Origin: Chrysemys picta bellii
Lineage: Eukaryota > Chordata > Testudines > Emydidae
NCBI RefSeq assembly: GCF_011386835.1
Contig: NC_088804.1
Coordinates: 35,885,549-35,949,548 of the forward strand
Length of the DNA: 64,000 nucleotides
Direction: 5' to 3'
The position numbers were made by a program, and so were the translations under genes. The notes beneath the pieces are model-generated. The model was not told the origin of the DNA and did no database searches. It saw only the letters and a program-made list of their open reading frames with translations. Below are positions 47,168 to 56,773 of the stretch, in pieces. Within the stretch, counting starts at the first letter, position 1, and each line of letters starts with the position of its first letter.

Positions 47168-47740
47168 TACAGTAACTCCTCACTTAACGTCGTCCTGGTT
47201 AACGTTGTTTCGTTGTTACACTGCTGATCAATTAGGGAACATGCTCATTTAAAGTTTTGCAATGCTCCCTAATAACGTTGTTTGGCAACCACCTGCTTTG
47301 TCCACTGCTTGCAGAAAAAGCAGCCCATTGGAGCCAGCTGGTGGGGGCTTGGAAGCAGGGTTGGCCGGCAGTTCCCCTATTAGCTCCCCTAAGTTCCCTG
47401 TGCAGCAGCTGCCAAGCGGGCTATGAATTGCCAGGCAGTTCAGGTGTCCCTCCCCCAAATGCTATCTGTTGCTCCTGCCCTCTGCCTTGGAGCTGCTCCT
47501 GGGAGCCTCCTGCTTGCTGTGAGGGGGCAGTGGGAGGTAGAGGGGTGCTGATGTCAGGGTGTCCTGCTACCCCCACTCCAGCCCCCGGCTCCTGTACCCC
47601 ATCTCCACAGAGCATGGGGGGGGACACGACAGGGCTCAGGACGGAGGGAGCTTGCTGGCAGCAGCTGCTGTCTAAAACTGCTGATCTACTTTAAAAGATA
47701 GTGTACTTAGAGCGGGGTCAGCATACTTAAAGGGGCAATG

Positions 47741-47815
47741 CACGTGTGTGTGTGTCTCTCTCTCTCTCGTGTGTGTCTCTCTCTCACACACAAACACACA
47801 CACACACGCACACAC
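47741..47815. repeat. Compound TG/TC/CA microsatellite
   Basis: TGTGTGTGTG, TCTCTCTCTC and CACACACACA blocks in succession, partly self-complementary. Lies inside the Tigger-like element. Confidence 0.85.
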
Positions 47816-48135
47816 GGCACTTTGGAAAGTGGAGGGAGTGGTGCACTCCAGTGGGATAATGTGGGTTCATCATCACGTTCAGTTTCTGCAGGGAATGTTT
47901 GCAGCCACTGCCATGTGTCTGTTGTGTCTCCTCCCTCCATTCGTGCTGCCTTCTAGAGGGTGTGGCTACATAAACAACAGTGTGTTAACCCTTGAGGGCT
48001 TAGCCGAGTGTTAGTTCATCATTTAGCAGCAAGGCAGCCCCTGGGAAATATCCCACCCTCTGACTCCACCACCTCAACCAAGCTTCACACTCATCATTGC
48101 TGTGTACAGTATTAAATAGTTTGTTTAAAACTTAT

Positions 48136-48177
48136 TTTGTGTGTGTGTGTGTGTGTATATATATGTGTATGTGTGTG

Positions 48178-48213
<36 letters not shown>

Positions 48214-48214
48214 T
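48136..48214. repeat. Compound GT/TA/GA microsatellite
   Basis: (GT)n, (TA)n, (GT)n, (TA)n and (GA)n in a row near the right end of the Tigger-like element. Confidence 0.9.
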
Positions 48215-48361
48215 GTTGTCTGGCGAAAAAATTTCCCTGGAACTTAACGCCCCCCTATTTACATTAATTCTTATGGGGAAATTGGATTTGCTTAATATCG
48301 TTTTGCTTAAAGTAGCATTTTTCAGGAACATAACTACAATGTTAAGTGAGGAGTTACTGTA

Positions 48362-49818
48362 CTTCCTAATGCAAATTAACTGTGTGACTTAATGTTGATC
48401 TCACATGGCTGAAAAATCAGAAGTAACTCAGTTTATGTCAGTGGATATACACAGTGCAAAGGAAATCAAAATTAGGCCTATTACATCTCTTTGTCAGAGC
48501 TGTATATTTGAATAAAATATTATAAAATTCAGAAAAGTTTCTGAACAGAGCAATTTAGTGCATGCTTTTTTGTAACATAGCAAAAATGTATGGATAGCTT
48601 CATTTGACTTTCGTACATTTAGTTGGCATATCTCCACCTTGGTTTTCAAAGTCTGACATAAATACATGATTTAAACTACTATTTTTCAAATGTGACACTT
48701 TAATCCATAGATATAAATCATTGTGACTCACTATTATACCATAACTGTCAGTGGTTCTTCTTTGTGGATAAACAGACATAAAATAATTGTGTTTAAAAGT
48801 CTATCAAAGTCAGTAACTTTTAAAAATTACTGGGTTCAATTTTTCTGAAGGAGGTTATGGTGAGAAAAGTCAGACACCAAAAGAATATTGTTCTGATGGA
48901 AACCTTCCTTTCCTCTTCTCATGAATTATATAAATCTCATGTCAAAAAGTATAAAGACAATCTCATCTAATTGCATGACAGTGTCAAGGAAAGATGCTAC
49001 TAGCAAGTATCTAAGAGGCAAAGAGAGATACTTGAGTACTGACCTTGAGTTACATGAATGATTAGTTTGAAGGCTTACAGTTCAAATTCACAAGCTGCAA
49101 GATTTCAAATAAGCCAGTGGGGAAAGAAACAAATAAATCACAAGACCATGTAGCGTCCTTGCTTTTTCTAGCTGAGGGTCTTGCATGGAAAAATCCTTTT
49201 TCAAATGGTTATGGATTTGATCCTGCAATTTGATACCTTTTAAAGCTTGAATACAAGGTTTCATATGACTGCCATCAGATCTATAGTTGAGCGCAAATAT
49301 AGCCTAAAAGGAAATGCTTTAGCACATTTTAATACTTAAATTGTACGAAATATTGTCTTTAAAATTATTGCATATATTACTAAGAATGTCACATTGCCTT
49401 AAGTCTGAAAGGAGAAAGAGGAAATGAAAATGTTTATTATTCATTATGGATCTGATTCTGCTCCATTTTTCCCTTCTCTTCAATGGAAGCAGGATTAAGG
49501 CCTATTTATTTTGTGCTTCACAGGACAGATCCTCAGGTGGTGTAAGTTATATTGAAGTCAGTTTTTTGTTTGGGGGCTTGATTCTCGGATAGAGCTGGCA
49601 TAATTTCGGTGTGTCAGATCCTTCCTGGACCCCCGTCAATGAAACTAGGACAGTTAACGTCAGTTGGGGATCTGCCCCATGATGTCCTAGATGCTTTCTC
49701 GACATTCAAGAAGAGATGGTCCCTGCCATTAGGAACGTACAGTTTAAAGACAGATTGGCTGGTGGACAGAGGCTACGAAAAGGAGAATAGCACATAGGGA
49801 TTTCTCATACACAGTTGA
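48362..49818. other. No gene established
   Basis: 49670-49790 reads like an old interspersed repeat (GGTCCCTGCCATTAGGAACG then ACAGTTTAAAGACAG) but I cannot name it with confidence. Otherwise unique AT-rich DNA. Confidence 0.4.
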
Positions 49819-49971
49819 ATTTATAGAATCATAGAATATGAGGGTTGGAAGGGACCTTAGGAGGTCATCCAGTCCAACCCCCCGCTCAAAGCAGGACCAA
49901 TCCCCAACTAAATCATCCCAGCCAGGGCTTTGTTAAGCCTGACCTTAAAAACCTCTAAGGATGGAGATTCC

Positions 49972-50039
49972 TTAGAGCAGGGGGTTGGACTAGATGACCT
50001 CCTGAGGTCCCTTCCAACCCTCATATTCTATGATTTTAT
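49972..50039 (+). mobile_element. 68-bp CR1 3' end inserted in opposite orientation
   Basis: Plus-strand CR1 terminus (GGTTGGACTAGATGACCTCC through ATTCTATGATTTTATG) inside the minus-strand CR1. GATTCC at 49966-49971 and 50040-50045 is the likely duplication. The remainder rejoins as GGAGATTCC-ACAACCTCC. Confidence 0.75.
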
Positions 50040-50141
50040 GATTCCACAACCTCCCTAGGTAACCCATTCTAGTGATTCCACCCCCCCCCCCGCCAATATC
50101 TAAATCTCCCCACTGCAACTTGAGACCATTATTCTTTGTTC

Positions 50142-51158
50142 TCAAGAACTGGTACAAACTGGTACCACTGAGAACAGTCTAGATCCATCTTCTTTGGAAC
50201 CCCCTTTCAGGTAGTTGAAAGCGGCTATCAAATCCCCTCTCATTCTTCTCTTCTGCAGACTAAATAATCCCAGTTCCCTCAGCCTCTCCTCATAAGTCCT
50301 GTGCTGCAGCCCCCTAATCATTTTTGTTGCCATCCGCTGGACTCTTTCCAATTTTTCCACATCCTTCTTGTAGTGTGGGGCCCAAAACTGGACACAGTAC
50401 TCCAGATGAGGCCTCACCAATGCCAAATAGAGGGGAACGATCACATCCCTCGATTTGCTGGCAGTGCTCCTACTTATACAGCCCAAATTGCTGTTAGCCT
50501 TCTTGGCAACAAGGGCACACTGTTGACTCATATCCAGCTTTTCATCCACTGTAACCCCTAGGTCCTTTTCTACAGAACTGCTGCCCAGCCACTCAGTCCC
50601 TAGTCTGTAGCAGTGCATGGGATTCTTCCGTCCTAAATGCAGGACTCTGCACTTGTCCTTGTTGAACCTCATCAGATTTATTTTGGCCCAATCCTCCAAT
50701 TTGTCTAGGTCCCTGTGTATCCTATTCCTACCCTCCAGCATATCTACCACTCCTCCCAGTTTAGTGTCATCTGCAAACTTGCTGAGGGTGCAATCCATGC
50801 CATCCTCCAGATCATTAATGAAGATATTGAACAAAACCAGCCCCAGGACCGACCCTTGGGGCACTCCACTTGATACCAGCTGCCAACTCGATATGGAGCC
50901 ATTGATCACTACCCATTGAGCCTGATGATTTAGCCAGCTTTCTATTCACCTTATAGCCCATTCATCGAGCCCAAACTTCTTTAACTTGTTGGCAAGAATA
51001 CTGTGGGAGACCATATCAAAAGCTTTGCTAAAGTGAAGGAATAGCACGTCCACTGCTTTCCCCTCATCCACAGAGCCAGTTATCTCATCATAGAAGGCAA
51101 TTAGATTAGTCATGTATGACTTGACCTTGGTGAATCCATGCTGACTGTTCCTGATCAC
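50142..51158 (-). pseudogene. CR1 reverse transcriptase, C-terminal two-thirds, one premature stop
   Basis: Reading from 51158 to 50142 gives 338 codons in one frame, interrupted only by a TGA near 50943-50945 where CR1 proteins have Trp (a TGG to TGA change). Motifs: [63 protein letters not shown] (the two catalytic Asp), [35 protein letters not shown]. In VDVLFLHFSKAFD the first catalytic Asp (normally LDFSKAFD) is His, so the enzyme would be inactive even without the stop. The N-terminal endonuclease and ORF1 are missing. CR1 reverse transcriptase copies its RNA onto nicked chromosomal DNA. Confidence 0.92.
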
Positions 51159-51173
51159 TTTCTTCTCCTCTAA

Positions 51174-51348
51174 AGGTACGTCTATACTTACCTCCGGGTC
51201 CAGCGGTAAGCAATCGATCTTCTGGGATTGATCCCGGAAGTGGACCCGCGGTAAGTTCGAACTAAGATAGTTTGACTTCAGCTACGTGAATACCATAGCT
51301 GAAGTTGCGTATCTTAGTTCGAAGTGGGGGGTTAGTGTGGACCATCCC
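51174..51348. mobile_element. PIF/Harbinger-type MITE nested in CR1
   Basis: 175 bp, ends AGGTACGTCTATACTTACC and the complement of GTGTGGACCATCCC; TAA duplicated at 51171-51173 and 51349-51351. The interior palindrome around TAGCTGAAGTTGCGTATC is shared with 18878-19168, so both are one family. Confidence 0.85.
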
Positions 51349-51396
51349 TAAGTGCTTCAAAATTGATTCCTTGGGGAAAGAGAAACAAAAAAGGGA

Positions 51397-52095
51397 TTAA
51401 CTGGGCACTTTAGCTAGTTTTGTGTAAAAATAAAATGCTGGTCCCAGCCCAAGGTTATGGGCTTAATAAAAAATTTACAAACAAAAAATTTACAGCTGCC
51501 CAGTTGTTTAAAAAAAAAAGTAAAGCAAAGCTGCAATAATAGCAGCAAAAACAAAGCAAATAAGGCAGCAACAGTAAAAACGAACAAAAGGGAAAACAAA
51601 TTCTCCGGAGCCGGTGTGTTTTGGGCAGCTGAAAAGGCCACAGCAAGCCAATTGGGACTGGTACAAAAAGCACCAGGCACAGAGGGCCCTAAACAATGAT
51701 ACCCCCCCAAAACTCCCAGAAGTTAAAAACCCTCCCGAGAGCTGGAGCAGGTTGGAGATTACAGCGGATTCCCCGGACAACCTGGGCCCAGGGCAAGAAC
51801 TCCCGTCCATCCCTCCTCCTCCTCTTCTTACTTTACACCCAAGCCTGGCCAGTCTTGGGTAGTGCGTGTGTAAGTATGAAAGTGGGTTAGGGCTTGGGGC
51901 TCTCATGCTTTCTTTCTTCCCCTGAGTAATGTGGAAGCGTTCCCAGCACTCTCTGCTGTGTTTTATTATTTTATTAATAAAGCTTTAAAACTTAGACCCT
52001 TTGGTGTGCTTCACCATCTCCTCCCTAAAAAAAAATCCTAAGGCATCAGCCTGATCAACTGACACCTTCAGGCAAATTGCTAACAATCTGTCACA
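51397..52095 (+). repeat. ERV 5' LTR
   Basis: 699 bp by comparison with the second LTR, from about TTAACTGGGCAC to CTGTCACA. An AATAAA signal is at 51976-51981. Downstream, TTTTGGTGGAGAATTGC starts the leader; TGGTGGAGAATTGC could be the primer-binding site, tRNA not assigned. ORFs on both strands (51414-51906) are shadows over an A-rich region. Confidence 0.78.
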
Positions 52096-52643
52096 GTTTT
52101 GGTGGAGAATTGCAGAGGCGGGGAGCCCTGCGGAGCGCACCAACTGTGCTGCCCTTGATATTTCATGTTTGCTCCACCCAGCACTGTTGGTATTTCATGT
52201 TGAGGATTTATAATTACAGGTGTGCCCCACCCTCAGTTGTAGCATAGCTGAGAACTGGAGAGGGGTTTAGCATTCCACTCTCCACCACGGTCGGCAGTGG
52301 AAGGGTGCTGGTGGATCAACCCGCAGTCATAGAAGTGCCGGGTACTAGGAGGAGGACTTAAAGATCCTCACTCCAGAAGAGAATCCTCGGTCTGTACACC
52401 CTCCGTCGTAGAAGGGCTGAGTGAAAGAGGAGAACTTAGGGTTTCTCGCTCTGCCCCGGGAGGGTTTTTGCATTTGGTGTATGGGCCCTCAGTGGTAGAA
52501 GGCCGAGCAGTACGGAAGGAGGCTTACAGTCTCTCCCTCTGGCTCAGTGGGATAACATTGGAAGCCCCGGTGCTGGTGTAAGCAATGTAAAATCTCAAGT
52601 AATTAACAGACTTTAAAAAGTTGTATTAATGAATTGTGACATC
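52096..52643 (+). other. ERV leader region
   Basis: Non-coding, GC-moderate sequence between the 5' LTR and the first gag-like ATG. It contains repeated motifs of the type GTCGTAGAAGGGCTGAG / GTGGTAGAAGGCCGAGC at roughly 60-100 bp spacing, which may be packaging or structural repeats. Confidence 0.5.
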
Positions 52644-53371
52644 ATGTTCGGGAAACAGAGGGGTACAGCTGCGGACTTGGAAGTCCCACAGTCGTGGGCG
52701 ATGGCATCAGCAATGGGTTCAAGCCTAGATGTACAGGCATTCGGAAGCACGGACGCGGTAGTCCGGCTGCTTGGTCAGCTGGCGTCACGGGAAGCAGGTG
52801 GACCTGATCCCTGAGCCCCGGGAGAGGCAGCAAAGAGGGTCGGGACCCTGCCGCCTCTTTCAAAGTGGGGAGTAAAAACCTCTCCCAGCTGAAAAGGGCT
52901 CTCCCCAAGGTGGGATACAATCCCTGGGTTTCTGTGACGGAGCTTCCAAGCAGTGTGCATTCTTGGCAAAATTTGTTAAATCTATATGCTGAGTATAAAA
53001 AGCAAAAGGGCAAAAACCTAGGGGCAGCTGTGGAATTAATTTGGACTGCAGCAGCCATGTGGTATCAAATGTCAGGACAAAAAAAAAAGTTGGGAAAAAG
53101 GGAAGAGGTGGGGGCAGAAATTGAGCAACTGAAAGCGCAGATCACTAACCAGGTGGCAACCCAGGCCTATGCCCAGGACAAGTTGCAAGTCTTAAAACAG
53201 AACTTCCAGGCAGAAAAGGCAGAACGCAACCGCCTGGAAGCACTGGCTAAGCAGGTACTGGTCCTTCAGGAACTCGTCAAAAACTTAACTATCCGTGCTC
53301 AGCATACACCGCAACGGCAGTGTGCTTGCCATACAAACAAACAAACAAAAACAGTTTGTTTGAGCCCATGA
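52644..53371 (+). pseudogene. ERV gag-like region, broken
   Basis: An ATG at 52644 opens a short frame that ends at 52814. A second frame at 52865-53371 (168 residues) follows in a different phase, so at least one frameshift separates them. The second has a Trp- and Tyr-containing N-terminal part, then a Lys/Glu-rich predicted coiled coil (about residues 75-145, heptad-like Leu spacing) and a short Cys/His/Gln-rich end that runs into the inverted LTR piece. Position after the leader and absence of enzyme motifs suggest structural protein, but I recognise no specific Gag family, so this is inference from context. Confidence 0.5.
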
Positions 53372-53427
53372 CCTTGGGCCGGGGCCAGTGTTTTATTTTT
53401 ACACGGAGCTAGCTAAAGTGCCGAGTT
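53361..53427 (-). repeat. Inverted copy of the LTR 5' end inside the ERV
   Basis: These 67 bp are the reverse complement of the start of the 3' LTR (53971-54037) with a single mismatch by eye. The copy stops almost exactly at the LTR edge. It is clearly closer to the 3' LTR than to the 5' LTR. Confidence 0.88.
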
Positions 53428-53968
53428 TAGCACTTTGGCCGTGCGTTCGGTCCAGGTGGCGAGCCTCACAGGGGATGATTCGGGTGACCCTTGTAAAGGC
53501 TTTAGTCTCTCCCTTTGTGAGAATCCTCAATTTTGGGCAGAACCTTGTTGCACCCCTATAGCGGCCCTCATTAAGACTGAGGAGAGGTCCAGCGGGTGAA
53601 GTGGAAGAAGGTCGTATGTACGGCATCCCCAGCTACAAAAAAACCACCCCGTGGGGTAATTATGAAAAAGAAAGGGACCAGGAGGGGAGGGAGGGGGGTA
53701 GTTAAGGAGCTCACCCTCCTTGCTAAATTGGTAGTGGAACAAAGCCTATGCCCATGGAAAAAAACGGTTCAACAAAAAAAACAGGATCGGGCCCAAACAA
53801 GCAGGCAGGCAACAGGGAGTCCCCAGGGAAGGCAAATCAGCATTGTATGTGGGTAGTGCTGTTGCAAGCATCGCAAAGCATTTTGGGGAGGGCCAAAGTG
53901 GGAAATAAAAAATTCCTTTGCAGGAGTACAAAAGGCCAAAAAAAGGGTGTTGGGGCGGGAAAAACGGG
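53428..53968 (+). other. ERV 3' internal remnant
   Basis: About 540 bp between the inverted LTR piece and the 3' LTR. Lys/Arg-rich short ORFs (53596-53856, 53748-53972 +) show no retroviral enzyme or envelope motif. A purine-rich run with GGGGCGGGAAAAACGGG just before the LTR could be the polypurine tract. Confidence 0.5.
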
Positions 53969-54641
53969 TTAACTCGGCACTTTAGCTAGCTCCATGTAAA
54001 AATAAAACACTGGCCCCGGCCCAAGGTCATGGGCTCAACAAAAAGTCTATAAACAAAAAATTTGCAGCTGCCTAGTCATGTTTTTAAAAAAAAAGCCTAA
54101 GTAAAGCAAAGCTGTAAAAATAGCAGCAAAAACAAAGCAAATAAAACAACAATCAAAACAAAACAAAAAATCTCCAAAGCCGGTGTGTTTTGGGCAGCCA
54201 AAAAAGCCACAGCAAGCCAGTTAAAACTGGTTAAAAAAAAAAAAAAAAAGCCCTAAAGAACAACACCCTCCCCACCCCCAAAAAAACAAAATCTAAAGCA
54301 ATTCAAAAATTACAGCAAATTCCCCGAACAACCTGGGCCCAGGGCAAAAACTCCCATCCACCCCTCCCCATCTTCTTATGTTACACCCAAGCCTGGCCAG
54401 TCTTGGGTAGTGCATGTATAAGTATGAAAGTGGGTTAGGACTTGGGGCTCTCATGCTTTCTTTCTTCCCCTGAGTAACGTGGAAGCGTTCCCAGCACTCT
54501 CTGCTGTGTTTTATTATTTTATTAATAAAGCTTTAAATCTTAAACCCGTTGGTGTGCTTCGTCATCTCCTCCCTAAAAAAAAATCCTAAGGCATCAGCCT
54601 AATCAACTAACACCTTCAGGCAAATTTGTGACAAAAATCTG

Positions 54642-54645
<4 letters not shown>
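53969..54645 (+). repeat. ERV 3' LTR, A-enriched
   Basis: Aligns along its length with the 5' LTR. AATAAA at 54524-54529. It carries A at about 32 sites where the 5' LTR has G, often in GG pairs, with about 5 opposite changes. The end is blurred where the GT microsatellite starts. Confidence 0.78.

Positions 54646-54690
<45 letters not shown>
54646..54690. repeat. (TG)n microsatellite
   Basis: About 22 TG units directly after the 3' LTR. Confidence 0.92.
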
Positions 54691-54692
<2 letters not shown>

Positions 54693-55302
54693 TTAAACCA
54701 GACAATGTTTTAATGATTGTTAATTGTACACAACTCTTTGATCTCTTACTGCATCCTAACATTCAGTGATAACGTATACAGAGAGAGCGAGAGAGTGCAG
54801 TTCCGTGTTTAATTATTAATTTTATTTTAAGGAGTTGCTCAGTCAATAGCATAGATATTTTATGACATGCAGAGTCTTTCCAATGCCTATATTTTCTCTG
54901 CATGGACATAAAGAGTAAATCAATTCCCCGCTAAGTTAAAGGAGCTTGATTTGTTATTTAAGGTCCCTAACTCACAAGATGCATCACTTCCAAGGATGTA
55001 AGAACGCCGCTGTTGTGTTCTGCCATTACTCAGTGTCACATAGGGGCTGTATTGTGTCTCTATGGGGACAAGTATCAGTGCAGAGCACAGTGGCCTCTGC
55101 AACCCTTCTTACCAGGATACAGTCTATGCTCCCCTCTGCAGTATGGCAAGCGTGAGGAATTGGGTGGGCCATGGCCCCTCCTCCTCTCCACTCCTTTAGG
55201 GTAGATAGCACCGTGTTAGCTCTATTCTTGCCATCATCTGAGTCTAAGAACTGCTTCTGACACCAGGTCATGGGAAAGAAACACAGTTGGTGATGCATTT
55301 CA
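54691..55302. other. No gene or element recognised
   Basis: Short overlapping ORFs at 54920-55298 on both strands have no known motif. Confidence 0.45.
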
Positions 55303-55318
55303 TTGTGACCCTACCAAT

Positions 55319-55630
55319 GTGATATATGCCATCATGTGCCAGCAATGTCCCTCTGCCATGTACATTGGCCAAACCGGACAGTCTCTACGCAAAAGAATAA
55401 ATGGACACAAATCTGACATCAGGAATCATAACATTCAAAAACCAGTAGGAGAACACTTTAACCTGTCTGGTCACTCAGTAAAAGACCTGAGGGTGGCAAT
55501 TTTGCAACAGAAAAGCTTCAAAAACAGACTCCAAGGAGAAACTGCTGAACTTCAATTGATATGCAAACTAGATACAATCAACTTAGGCTTGAATAGAGAC
55601 TGGGAATGGCTGAGCCATTACAAACATTGA
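55319..55630 (+). pseudogene. GIY-YIG endonuclease domain of Penelope-like element 2
   Basis: Open frame of 103 codons beginning at GTG, truncated at the insertion boundary and ending at a natural stop. Motifs: VIYAIMCQQCPSAMYIGQTG, then SLRKRINGHKSDIR, NIQKPVGEHFN, GETAELQLICKLD and DWEWLSHYKH at the end. These carry the two Tyr, the helix Arg and the Glu expected of GIY-YIG nucleases. It is highly similar to the domain at 677-1087 but belongs to a copy with a different tail. The N-terminal reverse transcriptase is missing, so it is a relic. Confidence 0.88.
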
Positions 55631-55817
55631 ATCTATCTCCCCATGTAAGTATTCTCACACTTCTTATCAAACTGTCTGTACTGGGCTATCCTGATTATCA
55701 CTTCAAAAGTTTTTTCTCTTACTTAATTGGCCTCTCAGAGTTGGTAAGACAACTCCCACCTTTTCATGCTCTCTGTATCTGTATATATCTCCTCAATATA
55801 TGTTTCATTCTATGCAT

Positions 55818-55855
55818 CCGATGAAGTGGGCTGTAGCCCACGAAAGCTTATGCTC
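55818..55855 (+). ncRNA. hammerhead-like core in PLE 2 tail
   Basis: CCGATGA (one base from CTGATGA), perfect stem-II arm GTGGGCT / AGCCCAC around a short loop, GAAA at 55842-55845, AGC-TTAT-GCT-C. The stem II is fully paired here, unlike the foldback copies of family A. Confidence 0.45.
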
Positions 55856-55912
55856 AAATAAATTTGTTAGTCTCTAAGGTGCCACAAGTACTCCTGTTCT
55901 TGTTGTGACCCT

Positions 55913-56768
55913 GTTGCACATCTTTGCAGGGGATTGTCACCTGGGTTCAGAGGGTTTTTATGTAGGGTGATTACATACACTATAGAACATCAGGGCTCTT
56001 CTCATGGACGTTCATATCACTTCCCAGACTACATCCATTTTATATATACATTTGTGTATTTGAATCCTGCATTTCATACAGTAGTTTAAAAACACTCATT
56101 TTAAAAATCATACAGCATCTTTTTTAAACAGCCGAAGTATTTACTGAGATTGAACTGTCAACGGTTTTAAAATAAAAATCCACCAAAATGCCGAGGGAGC
56201 TTGAGCAGGGCTGTCGAGACTTCATCATGCAGATTTCCTCCAAACGAACCTCAGTCATGCAACTGAGAAATAGCTTGAAAAACATTTTATCATCTGCTGC
56301 TCCAAAGTACTCTAAGGGATTGAGCTGGGGCTGTGATTTTGATATAGAGGCAGACCAGTTCAAACCAGAGATGTTCAGAATGGCTGGTTGTGTTTCTCCT
56401 TGTTGCCATGAACTCTTCTGAACTGGGAAATTATTAAGCCTTATTCATAAGAATCTGGGGATGGTTTTAGGCTAGCTGCCATGTGAATATTTTGTCCTAT
56501 TTCCATATAAATTGCCCTAATAGTATGTGTGAGAATGTAACCATGTCTCTCTCACTAAGCTTAATGCATCAAAATGAAAATGGACCCTTTGGGTGTAAAT
56601 ATATAGTAACGGTTGCAAGAACTACTGCCTTCTTTGGACAGATTTACCTGGGCAAGTGCAGTGGACATGCCTGACTTATGCCCCCTACCCCACCAACCTG
56701 TGGAATTTCTAGACCGCGCAGGGAACAGGCAACATTGTCTGCTCCTTCCCTCTGCTGGTTTGTGTCCC
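55913..56768. other. No gene established
   Basis: An open frame at 56188-56421 (+) with its antisense counterpart (56124-56363 -) shows no family motif. Remaining sequence is unique. Confidence 0.4.
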
Positions 56769-56773
56769 GATGC

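Larger units (their letters stand above)
47170..48359. mobile_element. Tigger-like (Tc1/mariner superfamily) non-autonomous element
   Basis: 1190 bp. Ends CAGTAACTCCTCACTTAACG and the complement of GTTAAGTGAGGAGTTACTG, with TA at both outer edges (47168-47169, 48360-48361), as expected for the superfamily. Sub-terminal repeats TAACGTTGTTTCGTTG and the right-hand ATATCGTTTTGCTTAAAG also mirror each other. The interior is GC-rich and holds two compound microsatellites. No DDE transposase ORF; overlapping short ORFs at 47249-48014 do not show the motif. Confidence 0.8.
49821..51378 (-). mobile_element. CR1 LINE, minus strand, best preserved copy
   Basis: Begins at the tail (TATAGAATCATAGAATATGA, 49821) and runs through a complete 3' untranslated region and a largely open reverse transcriptase to a 5' truncation near 51378. 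It contains two later inserts: a 68-bp CR1 end in the opposite direction (49972-50039) and a Harbinger MITE (51174-51348). Removing the MITE joins CTTCTCCTC to TAAGTGCTTC as in CR1. Confidence 0.92.
51397..54645 (+). mobile_element. Endogenous retrovirus, short defective provirus
   Basis: Two LTRs (51397-52095, 53969-about 54645) in the same direction flank about 1.87 kb. The internal part keeps a leader and gag-like ORFs; no protease, reverse transcriptase, integrase or envelope is recognisable, so most of the genome is deleted. A 67-bp inverted copy of an LTR end lies inside (53361-53427). The outer target duplication is not visible: the left side abuts a truncated CR1 and the right side a GT microsatellite. 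The lineage cannot be set from this remnant. Confidence 0.8.
55313..55902 (+). mobile_element. Penelope-like element 2, 5'-truncated, tail family A
   Basis: 590 bp with a perfect 10-bp duplication TTGTGACCCT (55303-55312, 55903-55912). It keeps the GIY-YIG end of the ORF and the family A tail, but stops at CTCCTGTTCTTG, without the terminal GCGGATACAGACTAACACGG piece. That stop falls at the same junction where the foldback arms of this family begin. A hammerhead-like core is at 55818-55855. Confidence 0.9.

Noticed and set aside
47257..47694. 145-residue Cys/Ser/Pro-rich ORF
   Set aside because: Lies in the Tigger-like interior, overlapped by ORFs in other frames; no known domain.
51414..51906. 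ORFs on both strands over the ERV 5' LTR
   Set aside because: The LTR is non-coding; Phe/Leu-rich minus frames reflect A-rich plus-strand sequence.
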